From contig NZ_JAIUGV010000009.1 of the NCBI RefSeq assembly GCF_020164745.1, positions 124,001 to 188,000 of the forward strand: a stretch of 64,000 nt of DNA, read 5' to 3'. Source of the DNA: Mesorhizobium sp. ES1-4 (GTDB taxonomy: Bacteria > Pseudomonadota > Alphaproteobacteria > Rhizobiales > Rhizobiaceae). Position numbers and translations under genes: made by a program. Positions 9,208 through 17,399 of this stretch are shown one piece after another (within the stretch, counting starts at the first letter, position 1; the number at the start of each line of letters is the position of its first letter). The notes under the pieces are model-generated. The model had not been told where the DNA came from and made no database searches. It saw nothing but the letters and a program-made list of their open reading frames with translations.

Positions 9208-11862
9208 CTAGCTTGCCACTGGCAACCGTCGAGATCGAGCAAAGCTTCTCAGCCGGTCGGAATCCATTGCGTGCCCGAATGCATAGCCTTGCAATATGTC
9301 GCAGCCAAGCTCTTTGAGCACACGGGCGTGCTTCATTGTCTCGACGCCTTCGGCTATGATCTCGATGCCTAGGGATTTGCCGATTTCGATGATCGACGAG
9401 ACGACCTGCCGTCGCTGGTGCGAGTTCACGATAGGATCCACCAACTGGCGATCTATCTTGAGGCGGCGAGGCTGCAATTTGAGCAGGCTGACAATAGAAG
9501 CATAACCGGTACCGAAATCGTCGATTTCGATGTCGATGCCGAGTTGCTTGATCTGCTCGACGTTCCACGTGACCAGATCATCGTTGTTGTCGAGGAAGAT
9601 CGACTCGACGAGTTCAAAGGAAAAAGTCCCCTTTCTGATGTTGAGGTCACGCAAGCTCTTCAGGAGTTCCTCGTCTTGAAGGCGTCGTGCCGATACGTTG
9701 ACCGACACGCGCGGAATACCGATCTTGTCGGCGGACCACGCTTCGAAATCCAGAAGCGATTGCTGGAGGACTTTCCGGTCAATTACCGACACGACGTTCA
9801 GTTCTTCAGCGGTCTTCAGGAAAGCATCAGGCGTCAGAATCCCCTTCTCTGGATGCCTCCACCGCACCAGCGCTTCAACGCCGACGATCTCCAGCGTCTT
9901 TGCATCAAATTGAGGCTGGTAGAACACGATGAATTCGTCTCGTTCGAGGCCGGCTAGAATCTCGTCGGCAATTCTCTTCGTGTTGACGATTTCGCTTTGC
10001 AGTTCTCCGCTGAAGAATTCGTAGCGGTTGCGGCCCCGCTTCTTTGCCCGGTAGAGGGCAATATCGGCATTCACCAGCAACTGTCTGGTATCGGCCTCTC
10101 TATCATTGTCGATCGCAATCCCGACGCTGACGCCAAACCGACATTGATGGCCGTGGTAATAAACAGGTCTGCGCATCTGCTCGATGATGTTGTCAGCGAG
10201 CGCCGCGGCCTGGCTGACATCGCCGTGCACCGTGCAGAGCACGATGAATTCGTCTCCTCCAATGCGAGCGACAAAACCGTGGTCGCCGACGTTGGACTTG
10301 AGAACGGATGACGCATGCACCAGCATTGCGTCGCCCGCCGCATGACCAAGCGTATCGTTGATGTGCTTGAAGCGGTCCAGATCGATGTGAAGCAGCGCCG
10401 CGCAGCCGCCGTTTACTCTGGCCTTTGCCGCATAATCTTTCAGCATCTGGTCCAGATAGCGCCGATTGGGCAAATCCGTCAGCGAATCGTGCAGGGCAAT
10501 GTGTTCGATGCGCGCTTGGGCGGACTCGAGTTCGGTATTTTTCGACTCGGTCAACTGCTTTGCGCGAACCAGATCGGTGGTCAGCAAGACGTCTGCCGTC
10601 ACGTCCCACTCCGCGCCGACCATTCGAGGCGAATTGTTTGCTATCTGGTAGAAGATCGCCGTGGACCGGACGTGACGGATTTCGCCGTTGGGCCGAACAA
10701 CCCGGTATTCCGATGAATATGTGCTTCGCCCGGCTACTGCCTTGTCGAAATCCGCAAGCGCGCCAGGCAGATCGTCAGGATGAATGGCCCCGGCCCAGTC
10801 CGAATATCCGCGCGGTCCGCCATCGGGCTCCCTGCCGTAGATCTCGTTGACGCGATCGTCCCACGTCAGATGGTTGGTTTTGAGGTCGTGCTCCCACACT
10901 CCGATGGCCGACGCCTCCAGAGCAAGTTCCAGCCGTCGCGACAGCCGATGCAGTTCCCCGTAGTTTCGCTGCCTCTCCTTGATCAGGCGGCCTGCCGCCA
11001 GGGAGGGGATCAAGATCAGCGCGGCCGCTGCCGCCATGATCGCCCTCAGCAGCCATGCGTTGGCGGGAGTGGTGGGCCAACCGTTCTTGGGAATGGCGGC
11101 GATCTGCCAGGAGCCCGACGGGAGCAGAACGTCGGCCGTCACCGGATTGTTTTTGACGACGCGTTGGTCACCGAAGAACTGGACTCCCTTCGCGCCAAGG
11201 GCATCGCTGCCGATGAGCGCGACGTCAATCCCGAGATCCTTGTCGAGGAGACCCGTCGCCTGGTAAAGGCGCTGCACGTCGACGACCGCCGAAACGATGC
11301 CCCAGAACCGGTCGGTGTTGCCCGCGCTTTTCACGAATACCGGGAAACGACCGATGAAAGCCTGTCCTCCCTGCGCCAGATCGACCGGGCCAGCGAGAAT
11401 GAGCCTGCGCTCGTCGCGCGCACGCAGGGCAGCCGCCCGCTGCTGGTCGTTCTTGCGGTAATCGAGACCGATGGCCTTCTCGTTGCCGGCCATCGGATAC
11501 ATCAAGGAAATGACCAGGTCGGGCGCGCCGGCAATATTGCGAAGTTGGGACTCTTCGCTGAACAGGCGGCTGGCAAGTTCCGTGAAGCGTTGCTCTCCCA
11601 TGTATGGTTCGGTCGTGACCGCGGCGACCAGACCTCGAACCAGCTGAAGGTTGCCGTTGATGTTTCCTTCGAGCTTGGCGCGAATGACATTGACCTTGGC
11701 CAGCACATCCACGCGGGCGGCCTGGTCCGAAACGATCTTGTTCTGATGGTCCGCGAACGCCGCGCAAAGGGCAATAACCACAATCGCAATCCCCACCGGC
11801 ATCCTTGCCGGCGAGAAGACGGCCTTGCTCACGCGGCCGAGCATTTTGGCGAAATGAGCCAA
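9208..11862 (-). CDS. CHASE-PAS-GGDEF-EAL membrane c-di-GMP enzyme
   Basis: 884 aa inner-membrane signalling protein. Helix 1 is at about 22-38, a CHASE-type sensory region at 40-260 and helix 2 at about 268-290. A PAS domain at 310-425 has IHPDDL and EYRVVRPNGEIR. GGDEF is intact at 535-539 (RIGGDEF), with an EAL domain from about 630. EAL is at 663-665, followed by SVNVSARRL, DDFGTGY and AEGVET, so both cyclase and phosphodiesterase sites look competent. It probably adjusts c-di-GMP in response to a periplasmic ligand. The start is in an AT-rich upstream region with a 14-bp tandem repeat. Confidence 0.93.
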   Translation of the reverse strand: MAHFAKMLGRVSKAVFSPARMPVGIAIVVIALCAAFADHQNKIVSDQAARVDVLAKVNVIRAKLEGNINGNLQLVRGLVAAVTTEPYMGEQRFTELASRLFSEESQLRNIAGAPDLVISLMYPMAGNEKAIGLDYRKNDQQRAAALRARDERRLILAGPVDLAQGGQAFIGRFPVFVKSAGNTDRFWGIVSAVVDVQRLYQATGLLDKDLGIDVALIGSDALGAKGVQFFGDQRVVKNNPVTADVLLPSGSWQIAAIPKNGWPTTPANAWLLRAIMAAAAALILIPSLAAGRLIKERQRNYGELHRLSRRLELALEASAIGVWEHDLKTNHLTWDDRVNEIYGREPDGGPRGYSDWAGAIHPDDLPGALADFDKAVAGRSTYSSEYRVVRPNGEIRHVRSTAIFYQIANNSPRMVGAEWDVTADVLLTTDLVRAKQLTESKNTELESAQARIEHIALHDSLTDLPNRRYLDQMLKDYAAKARVNGGCAALLHIDLDRFKHINDTLGHAAGDAMLVHASSVLKSNVGDHGFVARIGGDEFIVLCTVHGDVSQAAALADNIIEQMRRPVYYHGHQCRFGVSVGIAIDNDREADTRQLLVNADIALYRAKKRGRNRYEFFSGELQSEIVNTKRIADEILAGLERDEFIVFYQPQFDAKTLEIVGVEALVRWRHPEKGILTPDAFLKTAEELNVVSVIDRKVLQQSLLDFEAWSADKIGIPRVSVNVSARRLQDEELLKSLRDLNIRKGTFSFELVESIFLDNNDDLVTWNVEQIKQLGIDIEIDDFGTGYASIVSLLKLQPRRLKIDRQLVDPIVNSHQRRQVVSSIIEIGKSLGIEIIAEGVETMKHARVLKELGCDILQGYAFGHAMDSDRLRSFARSRRLPVAS

Positions 11863-11956
11863 AAGGGCGAGGTTCCCTGTGCTTGTCAGGCTCCTGGGTG
11901 AGCCTCATCAGGGGAATATTAGTACGCAATAACTTAATTTTAGCCTTCACAGTCTT

Positions 11957-11984
11957 TAAAATTTTTGCGCTAAAATTTTTGCGC
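11957..11984. repeat. Perfect 14-bp tandem repeat upstream of the CHASE-GGDEF-EAL gene
   Basis: TAAAATTTTTGCGC occurs twice head to tail with no gap. It lies 95 bases before the start codon of the minus-strand gene, in the most AT-rich stretch nearby. It may be a paired regulator site or simple slippage. Confidence 0.8.
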
Positions 11985-12034
11985 GTGCCGGCGCTGGTGC
12001 GGGCAATTGCACCAGCACTCGCCACATGGTGGCG

Positions 12035-12907
12035 TCAGTGGCTATCGACCTTTTTCTGGACGATCCGATACGTGCCAACGCCGCGCTTGGTTGCTCCAAT
12101 TGAATAGGCCATCGGAATCTTTGGAGCGTTTTCGGGGAGGCCGTACATGTCCTTGCCGGCCCTCACCGCGAATGAAAAATGCTGCCAGGAAACCGCGTCA
12201 TGCTCGTTGAGGAAATCGAGCGTGAGCCCGGCCGCGATCAGCGCGTTCACCACGTCGCTGATCGGATGGATCCACTCATAATATCGAGGATGCTCCAGGG
12301 TTCGTTCATCGCCGGTATAGGTCTGCTTCTCGTTCCAGACGAGCGGCCGCGCCACCGGCGTTCGCCAGTCGTCCTTCAATTCGAGGGCGGCAGCCTTGCG
12401 ATTGCACTGGAACATCAAGGGATGGCCCTCGGCCATGTACAGCCGGCCGCCAGGCCGCAGAAGGTCGGCGACCACCCGCGCCCAACGAAAGACATCGTCA
12501 AGCCAGTTCACCGACCCCCAGGTGACGTAGACTACGTCATAGGTCTGGTCGAGTGCTTCGACCGCCTCGTATAGCGGCGCCTCCACGAAGCGAACGTCAC
12601 TGCCTGCCTTGGAGGCGAAATCCCTCGCCGCGGCGACCGCCCTCGGTGAAAAGTCCAGGCCGGTCACGCTGCCCGCGCCGAGATTCCTCAGGCTGATCGT
12701 GTCCAGCCCGATGTGACATTGCAGATGGACGATGTCCTTGCCGAAAATGTCTCCGACCTCGCGCGTTTCCAGCTCATAGAGATTGGATCCACCGGCCAGC
12801 ACATTCTCAATGCGGTAGCTGCCCGTTCTGTCGGTCGCGTGTATTTCGGCCCGATCGTCCCAATTCAGCAGGTTCGCGTCCAGAAACGGTTCCAAAATGC
12901 CCCCCAT
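12035..12907 (-). CDS. Class I SAM-dependent methyltransferase
   Basis: 290 aa. The Rossmann methyltransferase core is at about residues 55-170. Motif I region is IVHLQCHIGLDTISLRNLGA, the acidic motif II is TGLDFS, and DVVYVTWGSVNWLDD serves as motif IV. The C-terminus holds a substrate-side region ending FAVRAGKDMYGLPENAP. The family is common in rhizobia; the methyl acceptor is not predictable. It stands alone, codirectional with the Nudix gene. Confidence 0.85.
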   Translation of the reverse strand: MGGILEPFLDANLLNWDDRAEIHATDRTGSYRIENVLAGGSNLYELETREVGDIFGKDIVHLQCHIGLDTISLRNLGAGSVTGLDFSPRAVAAARDFASKAGSDVRFVEAPLYEAVEALDQTYDVVYVTWGSVNWLDDVFRWARVVADLLRPGGRLYMAEGHPLMFQCNRKAAALELKDDWRTPVARPLVWNEKQTYTGDERTLEHPRYYEWIHPISDVVNALIAAGLTLDFLNEHDAVSWQHFSFAVRAGKDMYGLPENAPKIPMAYSIGATKRGVGTYRIVQKKVDSH

Positions 12908-13127
12908 CTCAGCCGTTGCAAGGTTAACAGCTGGTTAATAGACATTGCAGCGAGCAGGCATGCGCGTCAATCCCGGAAGTCGCGCCCGTCGCGGCGCCCA
13001 TTCCCGAGATCGAGACGATCGCTGTCATCAGCCCGGTGATGAAACAGCTGCTGGGAAGAGGCTCCCCGGTTCAGCGAGTCCGCCTTTGCCGGCCTTTGAG
13101 GTGACGAGTCAGCGATATTGCCGGCAA

Positions 13128-13589
13128 TCACCCGACATCCAATTGCGCTACCAAATCCGACAGCATCGGCCGCTGACCCTTCAGCATCTTCACCTCGGCT
13201 TCGGCCAAGGTGAACCAGCCGGCTCTGTCGACCTCAGGGAATTCCTTCATCGTTCCGGACTTCGGCGGCCATTCCATGGTGAAGGTGTTGCTCTTGATGG
13301 CGGCCACATCGACGTCGGCCTCGACGGACCAGGCGATAACGATCTTGCCGCCGGGTTGCTTGTAGTCACCCAAGCGCGTGAACGGGCCATCGATGGTGAT
13401 GCCAATCTCCTCGCGGGTCTCGCGTTGCGCCGCCGTCAGTTCGTCCTCACCCTCGACGAGGCCCTTCGGTATCGACCAGGCGCCATCGTCCTTCTTCACC
13501 CAGAACGGGCCGCCGGGATGCACCAGCAGCACCTCGGTGTCATCACCGCCGCGGCGATAGATCAGCAGGCCCGCGCTGCATTTTGCCAT
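13128..13589 (-). CDS. Nudix hydrolase
   Basis: 153 aa. The Nudix box GLVEGEDELTAAQRETREEIGI has the metal-binding REXXEE core (RETREE), one residue shorter than the strict consensus in its first half. The opening SAGLLIYRRGGDDTEVLLVHPGG is typical of the MutT/NTP-pyrophosphatase-like branch. It would hydrolyse a nucleoside diphosphate derivative in the cytoplasm. The one-residue deletion is seen in other Nudix proteins and need not abolish activity. Confidence 0.9.
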   Translation of the reverse strand: MAKCSAGLLIYRRGGDDTEVLLVHPGGPFWVKKDDGAWSIPKGLVEGEDELTAAQRETREEIGITIDGPFTRLGDYKQPGGKIVIAWSVEADVDVAAIKSNTFTMEWPPKSGTMKEFPEVDRAGWFTLAEAEVKMLKGQRPMLSDLVAQLDVG

Positions 13590-13774
13590 ATTTGCATGTC
13601 CGTTTGCGGCATTGGTGCGAAGTCGGCGGATTCCGCGCCGATCATGGCTGCCGATCTTGCACGGGGAAATTACGACGCTATGTCAGGCACATCCGCATTG
13701 CACCTTATCGGCGAGTCCGGCAATCTGATAGCATCGTTTCCGGGGCGGCGTCGAAGGTCAGGTGAGGCGTCCGA

Positions 13775-14308
13775 ATGCAGCTGAGTCTGATCGGCTACTA
13801 CAGCGACTTCGTGGTCTATCCCCTGGTGATCGCCATATTGGGCGTGGCCGGGCTGGTCGAGGCCGGAGAGGAGGGGGCGCCGGACTGGATCGGCACTGTG
13901 CTGATCTGCCTCGGCCTGTGGACGCTGGTCGAATACGTCCTGCACCGCCTCGTTCTTCATCACATTCCCTGGATCAAGGACCTGCACGACCGCCATCATG
14001 TCGAGGAGCGCAGCCCGGTGGGCACGCCGACCTGGCTCAGCCTGGGCGTCCATGCACTGATCGCCTTCCTGCCCGTCTGGATGATCTCCGGTTTCGCAAC
14101 CGCCAGCGCGGTGAGCTGCGGATTGATGCTGGGCTATCTCTGGTACGTCAGCGTCCACCACATGATCCATCACTGGCATCCGACCCACCCGAGCTATCTC
14201 TACACGCTCAAGCGCCGCCACGCGGTCCACCACCATGTCGACGAGAACGCCAATTTCGGCGTGACGTCGATATTCTGGGACCGGGTTTTCGGCACCGCAC
14301 GGCTCTGA
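13775..14308 (+). CDS. Sterol desaturase / fatty acid hydroxylase family membrane protein
   Basis: 177 aa integral membrane di-iron oxygenase-like protein. Histidine clusters are seen in order: HRLVLHH, HDRHH, HHMIHHWHP and HAVHHH. Together they resemble the eight-or-more His ligand set of the family. Hydrophobic segments are at about 12-32, 44-62 and 85-125. Family members hydroxylate or desaturate lipids or carotenoids; the substrate here is unknown. The 5' region is short; ATG at 13775 chosen as the first in-frame start. Confidence 0.88.
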   Translation: MQLSLIGYYSDFVVYPLVIAILGVAGLVEAGEEGAPDWIGTVLICLGLWTLVEYVLHRLVLHHIPWIKDLHDRHHVEERSPVGTPTWLSLGVHALIAFLPVWMISGFATASAVSCGLMLGYLWYVSVHHMIHHWHPTHPSYLYTLKRRHAVHHHVDENANFGVTSIFWDRVFGTARL

Positions 14309-14328
14309 GAGGCGTTATTCGCTTTTTC

Positions 14329-14356
14329 TTGACAATCCGTGCTTGCCTGATGTTAC
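14329..14356 (+). promoter_or_regulatory. Candidate promoter for the small peptide gene
   Basis: A perfect -35 hexamer TTGACA (14329-14334) is followed after 16 bases by TGTTAC as a weak -10. It lies 20 bases after the hydroxylase stop and about 35 bases before the GTG of the 28-codon gene. It supports independent expression of the peptide. Confidence 0.4.
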
Positions 14357-14389
14357 TGCCGCAAGCCGCTTGGGCGTGGGGAAATTGCC

Positions 14390-14476
14390 GTGAAGAAGAT
14401 CTATCGAAAGCCGGTGCTGGTGAAGCGCGCGTTGTTGTCCACCGTGACCGCCGCGCCGGTTAGTTCCGGGCGTTGA
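14390..14476 (+). CDS. 28-aa RiPP-leader-like peptide, orphan
   Basis: The GTG-started reading frame encodes a 28-residue peptide beginning MKKIYRKPVLVKR and ending APVSSGR. The pattern Y5-x2-P8-x-L10-x9-T20 matches the leader motif of lasso-type RiPP precursors (YxxPxLxxxGxxxxxT), with Ala14 where Gly is usual. GGGGA stands 7 bases before the start and a TTGACA lies upstream. After T20 only eight residues remain, with no Asp or Glu to close a macrolactam ring, so a true lasso peptide is unlikely. No RRE, protease or cyclase gene is nearby. Similar short KPVLVKR-type peptides are known to me as putative RiPP precursors in rhizobia. Confidence 0.55.
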   Translation: MKKIYRKPVLVKRALLSTVTAAPVSSGR

Positions 14477-14515
14477 CCCGGAAGGTGTGACGGCGAGGGG
14501 CTGAGGCACCTCCGC

Positions 14516-15754
14516 TCACAGGTCCTTTTGCGCCAGTTCCCTGAATTCGTCGGGCACCGAACGCGCCGCCTCCAGCGCCACCGTGCCGTAGCCGACCGCC
14601 TGTTTGCCGAAGCGCTCGCGGATCTTGTCAATGGCGCGGTCGGCGCCGAAGCGCGCGAGGCCTTTCTGGCTGCCGGGGCGGCGCTTCTCGTCGGCGAGGC
14701 CGAGCGGCAGGTCGAGCTGCAACTCGGCGCCTTCTTCCAGATGCGACACGGAAATCGCCAGCAGCGAGATCGTTTTCTCTGCGGCGTGGTCGGCGAGCGC
14801 GCCGCGCACCAGGTCGCCGGCTATCTCGGCCAGCATCGCGGTTGCCGAGATCGGCTGTTCCAGCGTGATCGAGCGCGTGACGGCGCTGAGATCGGCAAAG
14901 CGCACGCGCACCGTCACCGTGCGGCCGGGGCGGTTCTTGGCGCGCAACCGGCTGGCGACACGGTCGGCCAAATGCAGCAGCGTCGGCACGATCACCCGCG
15001 CCACGGCCGGCTTCTGCCCGAGCGCCGATTGCGCGCCGGCCGAGTGCGCCCGGCGCTTCGTCTCCAGCTTGCGAGAGTCGCGGTTCCACGACAGGGCCGC
15101 AAGCTTTTCCCCGGCGGCGGGGCCAAGCAGCCGGGTCAACGCGCCGCTGTGCGTCCGGGCCAGTTCGCCGATGGTCTCGACGCCGATCTCGGCCAGCCGC
15201 GCCCTGGTTGCCGGCCCGACGCCCCACATCAGTGCGACCGGCAAATCGTGCAGGAAGGAAAGCTCAGTGCCGGGGTCGACCACCACCAGCCCGTCGGGCT
15301 TGGCGACCTGCGAGGCGATCTTGGCCAGATGCTTGGTACGCGCCACGCCGATCGAGATCGGCAGGCCGAGTTCGGCCCGTACGCGGCGGCGGATCGCCGT
15401 GGCGATCTCCCGGGGAGAGCCGAACAGATGCGTGCAGCCGGCGACATCGGCGAAGGCCTCGTCGATGGAGATGCGCTCGACCACCGGCGTGAAATCGTCG
15501 AGCACCTTGATCGCCGCGTCGCCCAGCCGCTGGTAGTGGCTGAAATTGCCGCCGACGAAGATCAATTGCGGGCAAAGCTCGCGCGCCTTGCGCCCCGGCA
15601 TGCCGCCGCGCACGCCGAAGGCGCGCGCTTCGTAGGAGGCGGCGAGCACAACGCCGCCGCCGACCGCGATCGGCTTGCCGCGCAGCGCGGGGTCGAGCAA
15701 CTGCTCGACCGAGGCATAGAAGGCGTCGAGATCGGCATGGAGGATGGTGGCCAT
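14516..15754 (-). CDS. dinB: DNA polymerase IV (translesion, Y-family)
   Basis: About 412 aa. The palm motifs are HADLDAFYASVE (first catalytic Asp) and RISIDEAFADV (second acidic pair). The fingers region is YEARAFGVRGGMPG. HhH-type thumb and little-finger domains follow. QLDLPL near the C-terminus resembles a beta-clamp binding motif. The start at 15754 gives MATILHADLD and has AGGATGG upstream; an ATG nine bases earlier is also possible. It carries out error-prone synthesis across lesions. Next to it lies no imuA/imuB partner, so it is a stand-alone DinB. Confidence 0.93.
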   Translation of the reverse strand: MATILHADLDAFYASVEQLLDPALRGKPIAVGGGVVLAASYEARAFGVRGGMPGRKARELCPQLIFVGGNFSHYQRLGDAAIKVLDDFTPVVERISIDEAFADVAGCTHLFGSPREIATAIRRRVRAELGLPISIGVARTKHLAKIASQVAKPDGLVVVDPGTELSFLHDLPVALMWGVGPATRARLAEIGVETIGELARTHSGALTRLLGPAAGEKLAALSWNRDSRKLETKRRAHSAGAQSALGQKPAVARVIVPTLLHLADRVASRLRAKNRPGRTVTVRVRFADLSAVTRSITLEQPISATAMLAEIAGDLVRGALADHAAEKTISLLAISVSHLEEGAELQLDLPLGLADEKRRPGSQKGLARFGADRAIDKIRERFGKQAVGYGTVALEAARSVPDEFRELAQKDL

Positions 15755-15882
15755 CGTTTCCATCCTGTTCCGCTCATCCGCGATTGCTGATAGACCGGAA
15801 CATATAGAGAACAAAAGCAGACCCGTTGTCAATGCGGGATCGTAGGGGCCGTAGGATGCGCCTTTCGCCGCGAGGGAGAGGC

Positions 15883-16299
15883 CTACACAAGATGCTCCGA
15901 CCGCAGCGCTGCCTTCATCCGCTCCAGCGCTGGTTCGCCGCCCCCGGCCAGTTCGTCGGCGATGCGGGCGAGGTGATCGTCTGCCTTGCGGTGCTTGCTG
16001 CCCCAGGCGCCGAGCGTGGCCAGCACCGGCAAGAGGTCGATGCCGGCTTCGGTCAGCCGGTAGATCGCCTTCAGCCCGTGGGTGGGATCCTCACTGCGGG
16101 TGAGGATGCCTTCATCCTGCAGCGTCTGCAGCCGCTCGGCCAAAGTGCGTGAGGAGATGCCCTCATCCGATTGCAGGAACTCGCGAAAATGCTTTTTGCC
16201 GGCGAAGACCAGGTCGCGGATGATGAGCAGCGTCCAGCGATCACCGAGCAGCTCCAGCGACAGGCTGATCGGGCAGCCGGATCTTTCACGCGTCGACAT
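15883..16299 (-). CDS. HxlR family transcriptional regulator
   Basis: 138 aa winged-helix regulator. It contains CPISLSLELLGDRWTLLIIRDL, then the recognition region GISSRTLAERLQTLQDEGIL and the wing SEDPTHGLKAIYRLTEAG, the HxlR order. The N-terminal Cys (RSGCPIS) is the position used for redox or electrophile sensing in the family. It is divergent from the dihydrofolate reductase-like gene and probably controls it and itself from the operator in the shared gap. Confidence 0.92.
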   Translation of the reverse strand: MSTRERSGCPISLSLELLGDRWTLLIIRDLVFAGKKHFREFLQSDEGISSRTLAERLQTLQDEGILTRSEDPTHGLKAIYRLTEAGIDLLPVLATLGAWGSKHRKADDHLARIADELAGGGEPALERMKAALRSEHLV

Positions 16300-16331
16300 C
16301 GCTATGGTTCCACTTTTAAATCACTTTACTA

Positions 16332-16370
16332 TTGACATCATTTTTGGACAAGTCAATACTTCCAAAAGTA
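16332..16370 (+). promoter_or_regulatory. Promoter with overlapping HxlR-type operator
   Basis: TTGACA (16332-16337), a 17-base spacer and AATACT (16355-16360) form a good sigma70 promoter for the plus-strand gene. The -10 is overlapped by the palindrome TACTT-CCAA-AAGTA (16357-16370). TTGAC and GTCAA (16332-16336, 16352-16356) form a second inverted pair. TACTT-N4-AAGTA resembles operators of HxlR proteins, so repression by the divergent regulator is likely. Confidence 0.65.
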
Positions 16371-16409
16371 AACCATTCCTGGGCTGCCGGAGCTGACGAG
16401 GAGACCCCG

Positions 16410-16997
16410 ATGAAAAAGCTCATCCTTCAAATGCAGATGTCGGTCGACGGTTTCGTCGGCGCCAATGCCGAGCATCCGTGGCAGCTCTGGGAGTGGGGCG
16501 ACGACAATGGCTGGGACGCCGAGTTGAAACAGGACTTCAACACCGTCTTCGCCGGAATCGACACCATCCTGCTCAGCCGCAAGATGGCCGAGGAGGGTTA
16601 TCTCACCCATTGGGGCAATGCGGCGAGAAAATATCCGGCTGATCCGTTTTATGCCTTCGCCCAGCGCATCGTCGACGCGCGCAAGGTGGTGCCGAGCGAC
16701 AGGCTCGAAGCCTCGCGGTGGGAGCGTACGACGGTGGCGAGCGGCGACCTGCCGCGCGAAGTCAAGGCGCTAAAGGCGGGCGAGGGTGGCGACATGGCCG
16801 TCTTCGGCGGCGCCGGCTTTGCGTCGGCGCTGATCGCGGCCGGGCTGGTCGACGAGTTCCAGCTGTTCATCAACCCGGCGGTGCTCGGTGCCGGACGCCG
16901 GATCTTCGACCAAGGCGGCTTCCGAAACCTGCGGCTGCTCGGCTCGAAGGCCTATGGCTGTGGCATGGTGGTCAACCGCTACACGCCGGCCGGGTGA
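16410..16997 (+). CDS. Dihydrofolate reductase family protein (RibD C-terminal-like)
   Basis: 195 aa. It opens MKKLILQMQMSVDGFVGA, the strand and loop typical of the RibD-C/DHFR fold. The NADPH-binding VFGGAGFASALIAAGLVDEFQL region lies near 127-150, and the end contains INPAVLGAGRRIF. GAGGAGA before the ATG fixes the start. Such stand-alone proteins are usually flavin- or NADPH-linked reductases of unknown substrate, often under HxlR control, as the divergent arrangement here suggests. Confidence 0.9.
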   Translation: MKKLILQMQMSVDGFVGANAEHPWQLWEWGDDNGWDAELKQDFNTVFAGIDTILLSRKMAEEGYLTHWGNAARKYPADPFYAFAQRIVDARKVVPSDRLEASRWERTTVASGDLPREVKALKAGEGGDMAVFGGAGFASALIAAGLVDEFQLFINPAVLGAGRRIFDQGGFRNLRLLGSKAYGCGMVVNRYTPAG

Positions 16998-17110
16998 GGG
17001 GACGCCCAAAAAATAGTGTTCGGGTAGAATCCTTTGCCCGCCTCTCTTCGTCTTCAAGGTGCGGTCGCCATCAGGGCGGCCGCGTCAAATGCTGAATGGA
17101 GAGACAGACC

Positions 17111-17399
17111 ATGATCCTGGTGACAGGCGCCACCGGCCTGAACGGCAAGGCGATCGTGTGCGAATTCGCGCGGCAGAGGCGTCAAGCGCGGGCGCTGGTT
17201 CGCGATTTGGACCGAGCATCCGCGGCGGGGCTCGGCGTTTGAAGGGGAGATCGTGCTGGTCGTCGACAGGCTGCATGGCGAGGTCTGGCGGCAGGCATAT
17301 CTGGTGCGGATCGGCGCCACGGGCGGGGTGATCGACAGCATCAGCGATTACTATGCCTGCCCGTGGATCCTGGAGATTACTTCGCATCATGAAAGATGA
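17111..17399 (+). pseudogene. Fused remnants: NmrA-like N-terminus and SnoaL/NTF2-like C-terminus
   Basis: The first frame (17111-17242) opens MILVTGATGLNGKAIV, an NmrA-type NAD(P)-binding start with an upstream ribosome site, but stops after 43 codons. A different frame (17244-17399) then reads EIVLVVDRLHGEVWRQAYLV and SDYYACPWILEIT, the end of an NTF2-like ketosteroid isomerase-fold protein. The two pieces belong to unrelated families, so the locus looks like deletion debris. Its 3' end overlaps the end of the convergent oxygenase gene. Confidence 0.6.

Noticed and set aside
9418..9957. Plus-strand open frame inside the GGDEF-EAL gene
   Set aside because: It is antisense to the EAL domain, and its sequence is explained by the minus-strand codons.
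14390..14476. True lasso peptide precursor
   Set aside because: The core after the conserved Thr is too short and has no Asp or Glu for ring closure; no biosynthetic enzymes are adjacent.
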